From Fervidibacillus halotolerans (GTDB taxonomy: Bacteria; Bacillota; Bacilli; Bacillales; Caldibacillaceae), in assembly GCF_026547205.1 (NCBI RefSeq), contig NZ_CP106877.1, positions 2,134,771 to 2,198,770 on the forward strand: a DNA stretch of 64,000 nucleotides, written 5' to 3'. The first letter of the stretch is position 1; each line of letters begins with the position of its first letter. The notes below the pieces were generated by a model, which was given only the letters and a program-made list of their open reading frames with translations, was not told the DNA's origin and made no database searches. Position numbers and translations under genes: made by a program. Shown here piece after piece: positions 29,380 through 41,016 of this stretch.

Positions 29380-30098
29380 AAACGAACTCAACCACATGAA
29401 TGATTACAAGGAATCGTTGAAATGAACAAAACCATTACCGTTTAACATTTTAAAAACGATTAGGAAAAGTTCAAAATTGAAGCAATCCGTTTCGAAAAAT
29501 GATTGTTAAAATTCGATTCGTTCATTACAAAAGTGGGAGGACGGTTAAATCAGGAACAATTTATGTTTAACACTTTCCCGTATTTCGCAGTTCAATAAAC
29601 ATTGTTTATGATTTAAATAACATTTTCACCATCGGAATAGTTCCTATGAATCTTTCATTATAATTTCCATACTCAAATGCATTTTTTCTTGTTCTTTGTC
29701 AAATATTGGGGTAAAAGCTACCGAACTTCCTCTTGGCAGCCTTTACCCCATATGTTTTTATTTGTGCAATCATAAAATCCCTTTCCTCAAACGTTTAAAT
29801 CTTCGATACAAAAGGCATATCCTTTCATAACTTTCGTATAATTGTTGGCCCGTTCATTTCTATCCTTTTGAAAAATCCTTCCTATAATACCTTTTTCCTT
29901 CTCTATAAAAACAGCTAAATCCTACAACCTTTTCCATTCTATCAATAGAAAGAAGCCCATACCTAAAGTGAGATATGGACTACGAAATTTCATTTGTATT
30001 CACAAAGACAATTGAAATGTATTTTTGACTCTACTCTATAGCCAAAATTAACAAAGAAGTCCTCTCTCATACCTGTATTTTTTGATAATCGGTTACAA
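29380..30098. other. Spacer before CRISPR array 1
   Basis: About 720 bp without a gene. A hairpin at ~29705-29752 pairs TTGGGGTAAA with TTTACCCCA, followed by TATGTTTTTA on the plus strand. It may stop transcripts coming from either side. Nothing else is recognised. Confidence 0.4.
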
Positions 30099-31312
30099 AT
30101 GTTCAGTCCTTATAGGTAAAATCAATACGGGCGGTTCATCGTGCCGAGATCCTTTCAATCCCTCATAGGTAAGATCAAAACCCGCCTCACAAACGACCGC
30201 ACGTACGGTTTTTTCCGGTTTCAATCCCTCATAGGTAAGATCAAAACGACCGAGTACTTTTGAAGGAGATCGTGAGTTGGGTTTAGTTTCAATCCCTCAT
30301 AGGTAAGATCAAAACAATAAATACATGATTATGAATATCTCCACCAACAAAAAGTTTCAATCCCTCATAGGTAAGATCAAAACGTAAATACCGCAAACCC
30401 TACTTTAAGAATTTACAACGTGTTTCAATCCCTCATAGGTAAGATCAAAACACTATCATTGCCCTGATGACGGCGATCCAGTAGGGTGTTTCAATCCCTC
30501 ATAGGTAAGATCAAAACCTGTTGGGTATCGGGCGAGTAGAACATCTTATTTAGTTTCAATCCCTCATAGGTAAGATCAAAACAGAAAACTCAATAATCAA
30601 ACGAAGAACCGCGCTAATGTTTCAATCCCTCATAGGTAAGATCAAAACGGTCTCACTACATGAGTACAGAGGAAACAAGCTACTGTTTCAATCCCTCATA
30701 GGTAAGATCAAAACACTCATCCGAAATGGAAATTAGATCGAGAATTTTTGTTTCAATCCCTCATAGGTAAGATCAAAACCCGTCCGGAATATCGAAAACC
30801 GGTACTTCATCTTTGGTTTCAATCCCTCATAGGTAAGATCAAAACGTTCAGCCGTTATGGAAGTTGATGACGTGGAAATGGGAGTTTCAATCCCTCATAG
30901 GTAAGATCAAAACTACCCCCTCGCTTTTTTCGTTTCACTCATTTTTCATGTTTCAATCCCTCATAGGTAAGATCAAAACTCATTTTTTTGAGTCTTAGCC
31001 ATTTTTAAATCCCTCCTAGTTTCAATCCCTCATAGGTAAGATCAAAACAATATGAACAAGAGCATCCGTTTTATAATGGATGCAGTTTCAATCCCTCATA
31101 GGTAAGATCAAAACGACGAAAGATGATATTAACGTAGACGAACAATTTGAGTTTCAATCCCTCATAGGTAAGATCAAAACGCGAAACAAACCGCGAATCA
31201 TCGACGTTTCGCACGTGTTTCAATCCCTCATAGGTAAGATCAAAACCCAAACCAGTCATTTTTTAAAGAAAGTTCGATAAGAGTTTCAATCCCTCATAGG
31301 TAAGATCAAAAC
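30099..31312 (-). CRISPR. CRISPR array 1 (19 repeats, 18 spacers)
   Basis: The 30-bp repeat reads, in plus-strand orientation, GTTTCAATCCCTCATAGG then TAAGATCAAAAC. Transcription is leftward, so the crRNA-sense repeat begins GTTTTGATCTTACC and ends GGGATTGAAAC, giving the usual AUUGAAAC 5' handle. Spacers are mostly 35-39 bp. The leftmost repeat (30099-30128) is strongly degenerate with only a 23-bp spacer after it, and the next one has a changed first base, marking the old, leader-distal end. The leader is at the right (31313-31502). The repeat type is typical of I-B and III systems and is identical in all three arrays. Confidence 0.97.
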
Positions 31313-31502
31313 CCAAAAAATGTTGGTAAATCAACATTTTTCGGTTATTCGATTTTTCAGAAACATTATAACAAACCAGGATTTTTTTGACAACTAGTGG
31401 TTAAAAAAGACTGGTAAAACAACGATTAAGAGATATTGTGAAAAAATCACAAACTGTCGTCGATCCCCCGGGTTTTTTGCACTACTGGAGGTCGACGACA
31501 AT
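31313..31502 (-). promoter_or_regulatory. Leader and promoter of array 1
   Basis: The leader holds, going away from the array: a hairpin touching the first repeat (AAAATGTTG/CAACATTTT); a sigma-A promoter on the minus strand, TTGTCA-N17-TATAAT (31365-31393); a dyad TTGTGAAAAAATCACAA (31436-31452); and a 46-bp inverted repeat closed by TGTCGTCGA/TCGACGACA (31455-31500). Homology to leaders 2 and 3 stops at that point, so it defines the leader end. Confidence 0.9.
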
Positions 31503-31570
31503 AGGGATTTCGATAGAAGATAATTTTCGATATTTTTTGTAAAATGTTAACTCTCAAAAAAGGAAGCCCT

Positions 31571-32848
31571 TTATTTTCCTAGATTTGATTTGTAAAATTT
31601 TAAAAGATGTTGTTTATAGTCCTTAAAGGATTCATTAAAATGTTTTTCAAGTTTATCATATTTGAGTGGATTTTTTCTCCAACCCGCATGATTAATATCA
31701 TTCCTATTATCTTTAATTTTATTAATAATCTTCAAAAGTTCTTTGTATTGGAGGAGTTCTTTGATTAACTCATGATCTTCATGATTAAGGAAATTTGCGT
31801 GTTCCTTAGGTCTTTGTGTAATTTTAATTGCTTCATTTATTATATCATTCGCTCTCTTCCTATAAGAATATTCTTTCACATCCCAATTTTGGACTATGCA
31901 AATAGCTGTAATTACTAATTCATCAGCCAATGTATAAGATTGTTGGTAAAGACCATGGTTATAACACCATTCTATAGCAGCAATACCAGAAAATATTGGA
32001 TCATTATCCACTAGTGGTTTAATCTCCTGTTCTACGTTAGAAAGTAATTCGTTAAGCGGATTAAAAATTGGTCGTAACATTTCACTCTTAATATTTTCTA
32101 TGCTATTGATCGCTTCTTCTGCAACTTCAGGAAGTTGAGGGCTCCGATTTGTTTGTAATGAACCTACCAATTCACTCCATGATTTTGCCAATTTTTCTAC
32201 CTGTTTCGCATCAACAGCATTTTGTCTTTCAACTTTTTGAATCGATTTACTTTTTTCATTTAACCAATCTGATAAACTTTCAACTCTTCCTGTTTTTATA
32301 AAAGCATATACGTTTGTAATCCAATCTTGTAATTCAACGAAAGAAGTTAAATCTATAATTGGAAACTTCTTCTCAGCTGATTTGGGATCATAAACACCAT
32401 AAAAAATTCCATCCACTAAAATATTTTTTGTGATTCTTGCAAAGTGAAGCGATAAAAGGGCCAACATCGGTTGAAATCGAAATGAATGCGTAATATCAAA
32501 AACGATACGATCTTCTTTTTCAATTGAATTAATAATTATCTCAAAGAGATTCCAGATTGTATTTATTTCTTGTTTTGATGAAATATCATGTATTTTAATT
32601 GTTAGCTTATCTTCATTTACATACTCTTGCAACTGATCGTACAATTTTTCATCGCCTAACCAATTATTATTTTTTGCTTCAGGCGTCAACAACATATGGA
32701 TCTCATCAATTTTAATCCCTTCGTTTCGATAAATATCCACAATTGCTTTTTGAATATATTCGGTTGGTTTTGCTACAACATCACCTAAATAATATTCACA
32801 CGTTTCATATCTAGTTGGTCCTAAAAAAGATATCATTTTCCTCTTCAT
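31571..32848 (-). CDS. csx2: Csx1/Csx2-type CARF-HEPN ribonuclease (TM1812 family)
   Basis: Type III accessory RNase expected to be switched on by cyclic oligoadenylate made by Cas10. The N-terminal CARF/Rossmann domain (about 1-190) begins MKRKMISFLGPTRYETCEY and contains VFDITHSFRFQPMLALLSLH, the ligand-site region typical of TM1812 proteins. The C-terminal helical HEPN domain has the catalytic RNDINH (R-x4-H, residues 382-387). The 425 residues fit the family. It is transcribed with csx20 and the csm genes. The leader of array 1 starts less than 70 bp past its stop, in the same direction. Confidence 0.85.
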   Translation of the reverse strand: MKRKMISFLGPTRYETCEYYLGDVVAKPTEYIQKAIVDIYRNEGIKIDEIHMLLTPEAKNNNWLGDEKLYDQLQEYVNEDKLTIKIHDISSKQEINTIWNLFEIIINSIEKEDRIVFDITHSFRFQPMLALLSLHFARITKNILVDGIFYGVYDPKSAEKKFPIIDLTSFVELQDWITNVYAFIKTGRVESLSDWLNEKSKSIQKVERQNAVDAKQVEKLAKSWSELVGSLQTNRSPQLPEVAEEAINSIENIKSEMLRPIFNPLNELLSNVEQEIKPLVDNDPIFSGIAAIEWCYNHGLYQQSYTLADELVITAICIVQNWDVKEYSYRKRANDIINEAIKITQRPKEHANFLNHEDHELIKELLQYKELLKIINKIKDNRNDINHAGWRKNPLKYDKLEKHFNESFKDYKQHLLKFYKSNLGK

Positions 32849-32912
32849 ACAATCATCCTCAATTGTTTAATATATATTCGGTTTGGAGAAGAACAAAATG
32901 AACACAGAAAAA

Positions 32913-33305
32913 CTATTCATATTCAACGTATTTTCGAAAATTTACATGCTTAAATGTCCTCTGGGTAATAACCGTTCCGTCTTCTTTTATTGTTTCAATA
33001 ACTTGCCTTTCAGTTGTGGCATAATAAACAGAGTATCCTTGTTTCCGAAGCCAACTCACTAAACTATAAGTTGCACCATATTCTCCTTGTACAATGACTA
33101 TATCCCCATTATTCAAATGATCCTTCAACCAGTTTATTATGGGAATCAACCATTCATGATTCCAATCTCCTGTAGGAGAAATATTCATCCATAATCGCTT
33201 GTATTGTTCCGGAATACAAATTATCTCTTCTGGATGAAATCTTTTTTCCAATTCATGTATCTGTTCAGGTGATAAAGAATGTGAGATTACTGCATATATT
33301 TTCAT
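32913..33305 (-). CDS. csx20: Csx20-like small CARF-related protein
   Basis: The 130-residue protein starts MKIYAVISHSLSPEQIHELE, with EIICIPEQYKRLW and the middle strand GDIVIVQGEYGATYSLVSWL. This layout (strand, SHxLT/SPEQ, PExxxLW, glycine-rich GEYGAT) is that of Csx20, a standalone CARF-fold protein found with type III systems. Csx20 has been suggested to bind or degrade cyclic oligoadenylate (ring-nuclease-like); I infer that role and cannot confirm catalytic residues. It sits between the CARF-HEPN effector and csm5 in the same operon, a sensible place for a signal-damping gene. Confidence 0.7.
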   Translation of the reverse strand: MKIYAVISHSLSPEQIHELEKRFHPEEIICIPEQYKRLWMNISPTGDWNHEWLIPIINWLKDHLNNGDIVIVQGEYGATYSLVSWLRKQGYSVYYATTERQVIETIKEDGTVITQRTFKHVNFRKYVEYE

Positions 33306-33404
33306 AGCAACTACTCCATTATTACTAAAATTGTTTGTATCAGAATAGGGAAACTCATCAAATCCTAAGATAATGATTTAAATAAGCAATGAAATAATCT
33401 ATAG

Positions 33405-34526
33405 TTAGGTTGTACAATCCTCATATAAATAAACCCAACCCATTGTCGATTCACATACATTTCCCCGGTCGATTACCGCTCGTTCAATTGGAAAGGGTTC
33501 TGTGCTTTTCTTATACGTTTGACGAATTAATCCCATCGCTTCTTTTTCATTGAATAGATGAACGATAGTATTATCATAAAAGGTTTTCCCGCTTCCGATC
33601 CGCAATACGGCTCCATTTCCTTCCCTTTCAAAGGATTCCACATCACTTTTTAACCGTTCATAAAAACCAATCCATGCATTTAAATGGGGGACATATTTTT
33701 TTAATTGTTTCAACTCAAAATCCAATGTTTCTTTCGTGAACTGATTAACCAGTTGTAAAATCCTTTTTTCCCCTTTGAAACTGTGATCTTCATACAAGTA
33801 TTCGAATCTTTTATCTAAATTTATCAGTTGATTTGCTTTCACTTGCAATCGGAAGGAAAATCTCTTATTTTCTGGAATAACTTCCTTTGTTATGGAAATT
33901 CCAGTCTTCTTCTTTCGTAAATGATAGCGGATCGTCTTTACAATCCCAATGTCATTTGGGGAAAGGAAATTCGTATCGGATATATGTAAATATTTAAAAA
34001 CATCCTCTCCCCCTTTTCCAAATAAATCATCGCCGTTTGCTCTTCCATTCCGATCCCTTTGTTGAAGATCATGTAAAGCCTGGGAGACGGTATATCCTTC
34101 CCTTTTCCGATGATGATACAACAGGGCTGTTCGAATTGCCCCTTTTATACTGCTTCCTGGAATATATGGACGATTTCCACTTTTGATTAGTTGGTGAATT
34201 TCCTCCGTTTTGATGTTAGCATCGGTTTTTATCACAAAAGTAGCTAAATCTTTATAATCGATATTCCACGTAGAAAAAAAGTTTTTCAAAGAATATTTCT
34301 GTTGATTGGATCGCCCCTTTGCCATTACCATTTCTACAAACTCATCGATTGCTTGATCAGCTTGATCCATGTCACTAAGAGCTTTTTCAATTTTCATTGG
34401 GTCTAAAATATAGACGGTCCCTTCCTTTTCATCGTACACATAATCCGTATAAGGAGATAATTTTTCCCCGTTACCGATATGAACCGGGCTTACGGTTTCA
34501 AGCAAAACGTTAAAGAACTTACCCAT
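33405..34526 (-). CDS. csm5: Type III-A RAMP protein Csm5
   Basis: Cas7-like RAMP that caps the 3' end side of the Csm crRNA backbone. It starts MGKFFNVLLETVSPVHIGNG, the typical N-terminal strand with SPVHIGNG, followed by the RAMP segment RPYIPGSSIKGAIRTALLYH near residue 140. C-terminal segments include GSGKTFYDNTIV and AVIDRGNVCESTMGWVYL. The frame is open to 34604, but the ATG at 34526, overlapping the csm4 end by 8 bp, starts the homology and gives 373 residues. It belongs to csm1-csm2-csm3-csm4-csm5. Confidence 0.9.
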   Translation of the reverse strand: MGKFFNVLLETVSPVHIGNGEKLSPYTDYVYDEKEGTVYILDPMKIEKALSDMDQADQAIDEFVEMVMAKGRSNQQKYSLKNFFSTWNIDYKDLATFVIKTDANIKTEEIHQLIKSGNRPYIPGSSIKGAIRTALLYHHRKREGYTVSQALHDLQQRDRNGRANGDDLFGKGGEDVFKYLHISDTNFLSPNDIGIVKTIRYHLRKKKTGISITKEVIPENKRFSFRLQVKANQLINLDKRFEYLYEDHSFKGEKRILQLVNQFTKETLDFELKQLKKYVPHLNAWIGFYERLKSDVESFEREGNGAVLRIGSGKTFYDNTIVHLFNEKEAMGLIRQTYKKSTEPFPIERAVIDRGNVCESTMGWVYLYEDCTT

Positions 34527-35577
34527 TACTTTCACCTCCAAAACCAATGAAGATCGGTTTCCCATACAAATAGGTCGCATGCGGAAACCGTTCGGGTCGT
34601 ACATCCATTAAAGACCCTTCCACTGGTTTCGAAAGAATGCTACCTTCCGAAATCACCATCGTACTTTTTTTCCTTACCCTCTTTCCCCCAAAGGAGTAAA
34701 CATATCCATTTCGTTGTTCTAATTCATAAGCATTTAAATAACGGACTTCTTCTTTTTTCGGAAACAAAATCGATAGATTCATATGCATTTTTCCCTCAAA
34801 TTCAGGCTTGGGTGTCTTTTCAATTTTGGCAGCTTGAAAAAACCCTTTCCCCGATGATCTTTTACCACCAATTCCCTCATCGACGAGGAAATGAATCGCT
34901 GCTTGAACTTGTTCTGTGAGGGAGCCGTCTACTAAAAAATACATAAACGGTTTGACAAAATAATCTTTTGTCTCACCAAAAACGATTTCCAATTCTTCCC
35001 TCGAAAAATGATTGTCGGAACGGGAATTTTTTCGATTGATTTCCACACCAGGATGAATGTTTTTATGAAACATCGATAAATTTTCCAATTCCTCTTCATT
35101 GATTGACAGATTCGCTAGTTCTTCTTTCAATGCAGCCATTGATTGATTAAGTATGACTATATCTTCCAAATTCAGGAGACTTCCTCTTTCTTCTTCTTTC
35201 CATGACTTGGATAATTTTAAATAAAGGCGTTCGGAAACAAATTGAATCTTCTTTAATTTCTTATGGAAAAAAACATACTCCCTTGTCTCCGGAAAAATAT
35301 CAATCTTCGGTCTCGGTAAAAAATAAATAGTTTGAACAGATGTATTCTCTGTTTTACGTGCTAAATCAAGTCCGTAAAATAAAGATGAAAATTTGATTCT
35401 TCCTTCCTTTAAATCCTGAAAAAATTCATGAATCGTGCTTTCCCCAAACATGATTCCTAAATGATTAGCCAGAGCGGAGACAAGCTGGTCAGAAGAAAAA
35501 TTTCGTTTTAAGCTCCCGTTCGTATCGCCAAAATGGAACTTCCCACGATTTGGGATCAATAATTTTACTCTCATCAT
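34519..35577 (-). CDS. csm4: Type III-A RAMP protein Csm4 (Cas5 group)
   Basis: Cas5-like subunit that holds the crRNA 5' handle and contacts Cas10. The N-terminal RAMP strand is MMRVKLLIPNRGKFHFGD, and the C-terminal glycine-rich loop is DEGIGGKRSSGKGFFQAA. The 352 residues are within family range. Its ATG overlaps the csm3 stop (ATGA); a second ATG directly follows. Its 3' end overlaps csm5. The tight overlaps across csm3-csm4-csm5 indicate coupled translation and fixed subunit ratios. Confidence 0.9.
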   Translation of the reverse strand: MMRVKLLIPNRGKFHFGDTNGSLKRNFSSDQLVSALANHLGIMFGESTIHEFFQDLKEGRIKFSSLFYGLDLARKTENTSVQTIYFLPRPKIDIFPETREYVFFHKKLKKIQFVSERLYLKLSKSWKEEERGSLLNLEDIVILNQSMAALKEELANLSINEEELENLSMFHKNIHPGVEINRKNSRSDNHFSREELEIVFGETKDYFVKPFMYFLVDGSLTEQVQAAIHFLVDEGIGGKRSSGKGFFQAAKIEKTPKPEFEGKMHMNLSILFPKKEEVRYLNAYELEQRNGYVYSFGGKRVRKKSTMVISEGSILSKPVEGSLMDVRPERFPHATYLYGKPIFIGFGGESNG

Positions 35578-36335
35578 TGACCTTCGTCTCCTACAACTTC
35601 CTTAATTTTTTGAATAACTTCCTTTTGATCTAACGTGTCAAAGTGTCCCGAATAAATTGCCGTACCACTATTCCCTTCCTTATAGTCAGCGATTTTTTTG
35701 CAAATGATTTCCAAATTTTCAAATTTGATCCGACCATAACCGCGGGATCCATTTCCACCGATATAATCGTCTTCTAATAAACGCATCGCTTCCATTAAAT
35801 GTTTAAACATGTCTATGTCATCTTCGATCATTAAATTATAAATCAAATTCATTTCGAACACGCTTCCGGCGGGAACCCGTTCTTGTTGCCTCGGATTGTT
35901 CGCCTTTCCTTTTAAACGACTAATCGTATTTTCCCATTTCACTTCCGTATAGGCTAATTCCAAATTTGAAAAGATTCCTTCTTTATTTTCCATTTCCTTT
36001 TTTATCGGATCATATAAAAACGCATCCCTAACATATAGACGAGTCAATCCCGCCTCAACTTCTTCTTCTTTTTTTGATTTCATTCCCGTACCAAAAATGA
36101 CGCAAATCTCACAATCTTTTTTTCCGCAATTACAAATCTTTTCCTTATTGTTTTTTCTTTCTAATAAACTTCTTAACTTCCCCTTTAATGAAGAACCCGG
36201 TATAAAGGGTACACCTTCAGACGTTTTAATGACGTTATTGTCGATCCCACCGATGGTCATATCCGATTTGGAACCACCGATTGCTAGTCCCGTTAAAGCT
36301 TTAATTTGACCATTTATAATAATTTTTCCTAACAT
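35574..36335 (-). CDS. csm3: Type III-A backbone RNase Csm3
   Basis: Repeating backbone subunit that cuts target RNA every six nucleotides. The catalytic Asp is expected at D32 in the segment MTIGGIDNNVIK and is present, so target RNA cleavage should be active. Other RAMP features are IPGSSLKGKLRSLLERK, the zinc-binding region CNCGKKDCEIC, and the C-terminal glycine-rich GGNGSRGYGRIKFENL. GGAGG lies eight bases before the ATG at 36335, giving 253 residues; the frame is open to 36350. A 51-bp gap separates it from csm2, the only loose joint within the csm genes. Confidence 0.95.
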   Translation of the reverse strand: MLGKIIINGQIKALTGLAIGGSKSDMTIGGIDNNVIKTSEGVPFIPGSSLKGKLRSLLERKNNKEKICNCGKKDCEICVIFGTGMKSKKEEEVEAGLTRLYVRDAFLYDPIKKEMENKEGIFSNLELAYTEVKWENTISRLKGKANNPRQQERVPAGSVFEMNLIYNLMIEDDIDMFKHLMEAMRLLEDDYIGGNGSRGYGRIKFENLEIICKKIADYKEGNSGTAIYSGHFDTLDQKEVIQKIKEVVGDEGQ

Positions 36336-36386
36336 ATATAGCGCCTCCATTCTATTTCTTTAGTTTGACAAACCCCAATCTTCTTT

Positions 36387-39327
<2,941 letters not shown>

Positions 39328-39483
39328 TTTCTGTATTCCTCCGCCTCCTTTTTATAAAATGAAAACTAGTTTTACAAACCATTCAACCCCATATCACTCC
39401 TTTCCACTTTCAACAACTGGGAATTTATTGTTATTTCTTTCATTTTTTGCTCGATTCCTGCTGTATTTGAAACGTATGATCAT

Positions 39484-40683
39484 TTATTTTTTCACAAATT
39501 GGTTTTTCGAATATTCTTGGAAATGGCTTTCCGCTTCATACAAGCCGATTCCCTTTGGAACTTCTCGTTCATATCGATCATGGTCCAACCATAAATAATT
39601 GGCATACAACTTATCCTCTTTTTCATCATAGGAATAAGCCAGTCGAAAAACATTGCTCCCGTTACTGGCGCCTTTATACAAATGGAATTTACATTTACTT
39701 GAATCAATCGTATTGAAAGTGATTTCATGATACAAATCATCTATCTCGATTCGACTTTTTAATTTGCTAACTAATTTCTGTAATTCATCGAAAATAAAAA
39801 TCGAATGATGATTGTTTTTTTCAATCAATGAAATGACTTGTTCAGAAAGTAAATATTGGGTTTTGAAAATCGAATCTTGGTACGTCCGTTCTAATAAAAA
39901 CTCGCCAAACGCACTTAATGAAACATAATCTTCTTCAATCGTAAAAATCGCTGGATAATTTTCCACTAGTTGACGATCGTTAAAAGATAAGTCTTTTAAT
40001 GGCACATAGTCTTTACTGCACGTACGTAAAAGTTGAGAATGTTCCTGAACAAATTGCTCATCAATACTAAGGGGAACTGGAGGAATTTCAACTAAAATTT
40101 GCGTGTTTTCATGTAAATACGACATGGGATAGTTTAAAAATGAACCGACCAAATAACCGAGGGAAGCCATAATTTTATACCCTCCGATCGGTGCGAAACA
40201 GGTCGTTTTTGGCTCACCTGCTGATAAAGCCTTGCCTAACAAATGGAGATATTCCGTCGTTTGACTTTTTAAAGCTTTTTTATCAGTAATCGTCATATTG
40301 CTATACAAAACTTGGATCGTGACATCAAATGATCTTTCGAAAAGTTCTTTTAATAATTGCCCGCTGACCATTCCACCAATCGTTTTTGTGACGATTAAAA
40401 TAATCCTAGCTTTTTTGGCCAACTTGTTTCTTTTCCGTAAAGTATGTAACATGGAATACTCCGCACAAATGGCATGTTCATTTTCCGAAATTTGATGAAA
40501 TATCAACTTGGATTTGTTTATGTACCGATCCACTTCCTCCCACATACTATCGGTCATTTTTTCAATAGGTTCTTGAAGATGTTTGGCGAAAAGTGGTTCA
40601 AATGATTCGTCATTAGTTAATGAAAACAGACGATTCCCCTGCAGTATAGAAACGCCACACGTCATAACAACTGTATGGTACAT
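39484..40683 (-). CDS. CARF-domain accessory effector (APE2256-like; possible C-terminal RelE-like domain)
   Basis: The N-terminal CARF domain starts MYHTVVMTCGVSILQGNRLF and includes ILIVTKTIGGMVSG and the ligand loop TTCFAPIGGYKIMASLGYLV, the pattern of the APE2256/Csm6-like CARF group. A linker of about 60 residues (VPLKDLSFNDRQLVENYPAI) follows. The last ~120 residues (FIFDELQKLVSKLKSRIEID, then FRLAYSYDEKEDKLY and YLWLDHDRYEREV) look like a RelE-type mRNA interferase fold, as in CARF-RelE proteins (Cami1). That part is an inference from strand pattern only. It is the first gene of the csm operon, about 160 bp ahead of csm1. The ATG at 40683 follows GGGTGA. Confidence 0.7.
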   Translation of the reverse strand: MYHTVVMTCGVSILQGNRLFSLTNDESFEPLFAKHLQEPIEKMTDSMWEEVDRYINKSKLIFHQISENEHAICAEYSMLHTLRKRNKLAKKARIILIVTKTIGGMVSGQLLKELFERSFDVTIQVLYSNMTITDKKALKSQTTEYLHLLGKALSAGEPKTTCFAPIGGYKIMASLGYLVGSFLNYPMSYLHENTQILVEIPPVPLSIDEQFVQEHSQLLRTCSKDYVPLKDLSFNDRQLVENYPAIFTIEEDYVSLSAFGEFLLERTYQDSIFKTQYLLSEQVISLIEKNNHHSIFIFDELQKLVSKLKSRIEIDDLYHEITFNTIDSSKCKFHLYKGASNGSNVFRLAYSYDEKEDKLYANYLWLDHDRYEREVPKGIGLYEAESHFQEYSKNQFVKK

Positions 40684-41016
40684 CGAATCACCCACATTTT
40701 CATAAAAAATTAGACATTTACTGGTAATAATTCAACAATTTTCTATAAAATCCTTCCCTTTTTATTCTTTTTTTACAAAATATTCATAATTGATTTCGTT
40801 TGGGGTTTTTCATGTTTGGAGGGAAAGGAAGTTTTTTCGAAAAGGTAAGATTTAAAAAAGGGTCATAAAGAGGTGGAAAGAAGAGATTTGTGCATAGAAA
40901 CTTGTAAAAATTTTCGGACACTTCAGGGTAATAGTATAAACAGGATAAAGGGATATGATTTTATCAATCGACATCGAAAAGATATTGGTAAAGAAAAGGA
41001 GTGATTACTTGATAGG
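40684..41016 (-). promoter_or_regulatory. Upstream region of the csm operon
   Basis: Roughly 330 bp between the old end of array 2 and the first csm-operon gene. On the minus strand TTGAAT-N17-TAATTT just before the CARF gene is a possible promoter. The array 2 transcript also runs toward it in the same direction, and I see no strong terminator between them. Confidence 0.4.

Noticed and set aside
31071-31280. Open frames on both strands inside array 1 with repeated peptide FDLTYEGLK or FQSLIGKIKT
   Set aside because: They are only translations of the CRISPR repeat, not genes.
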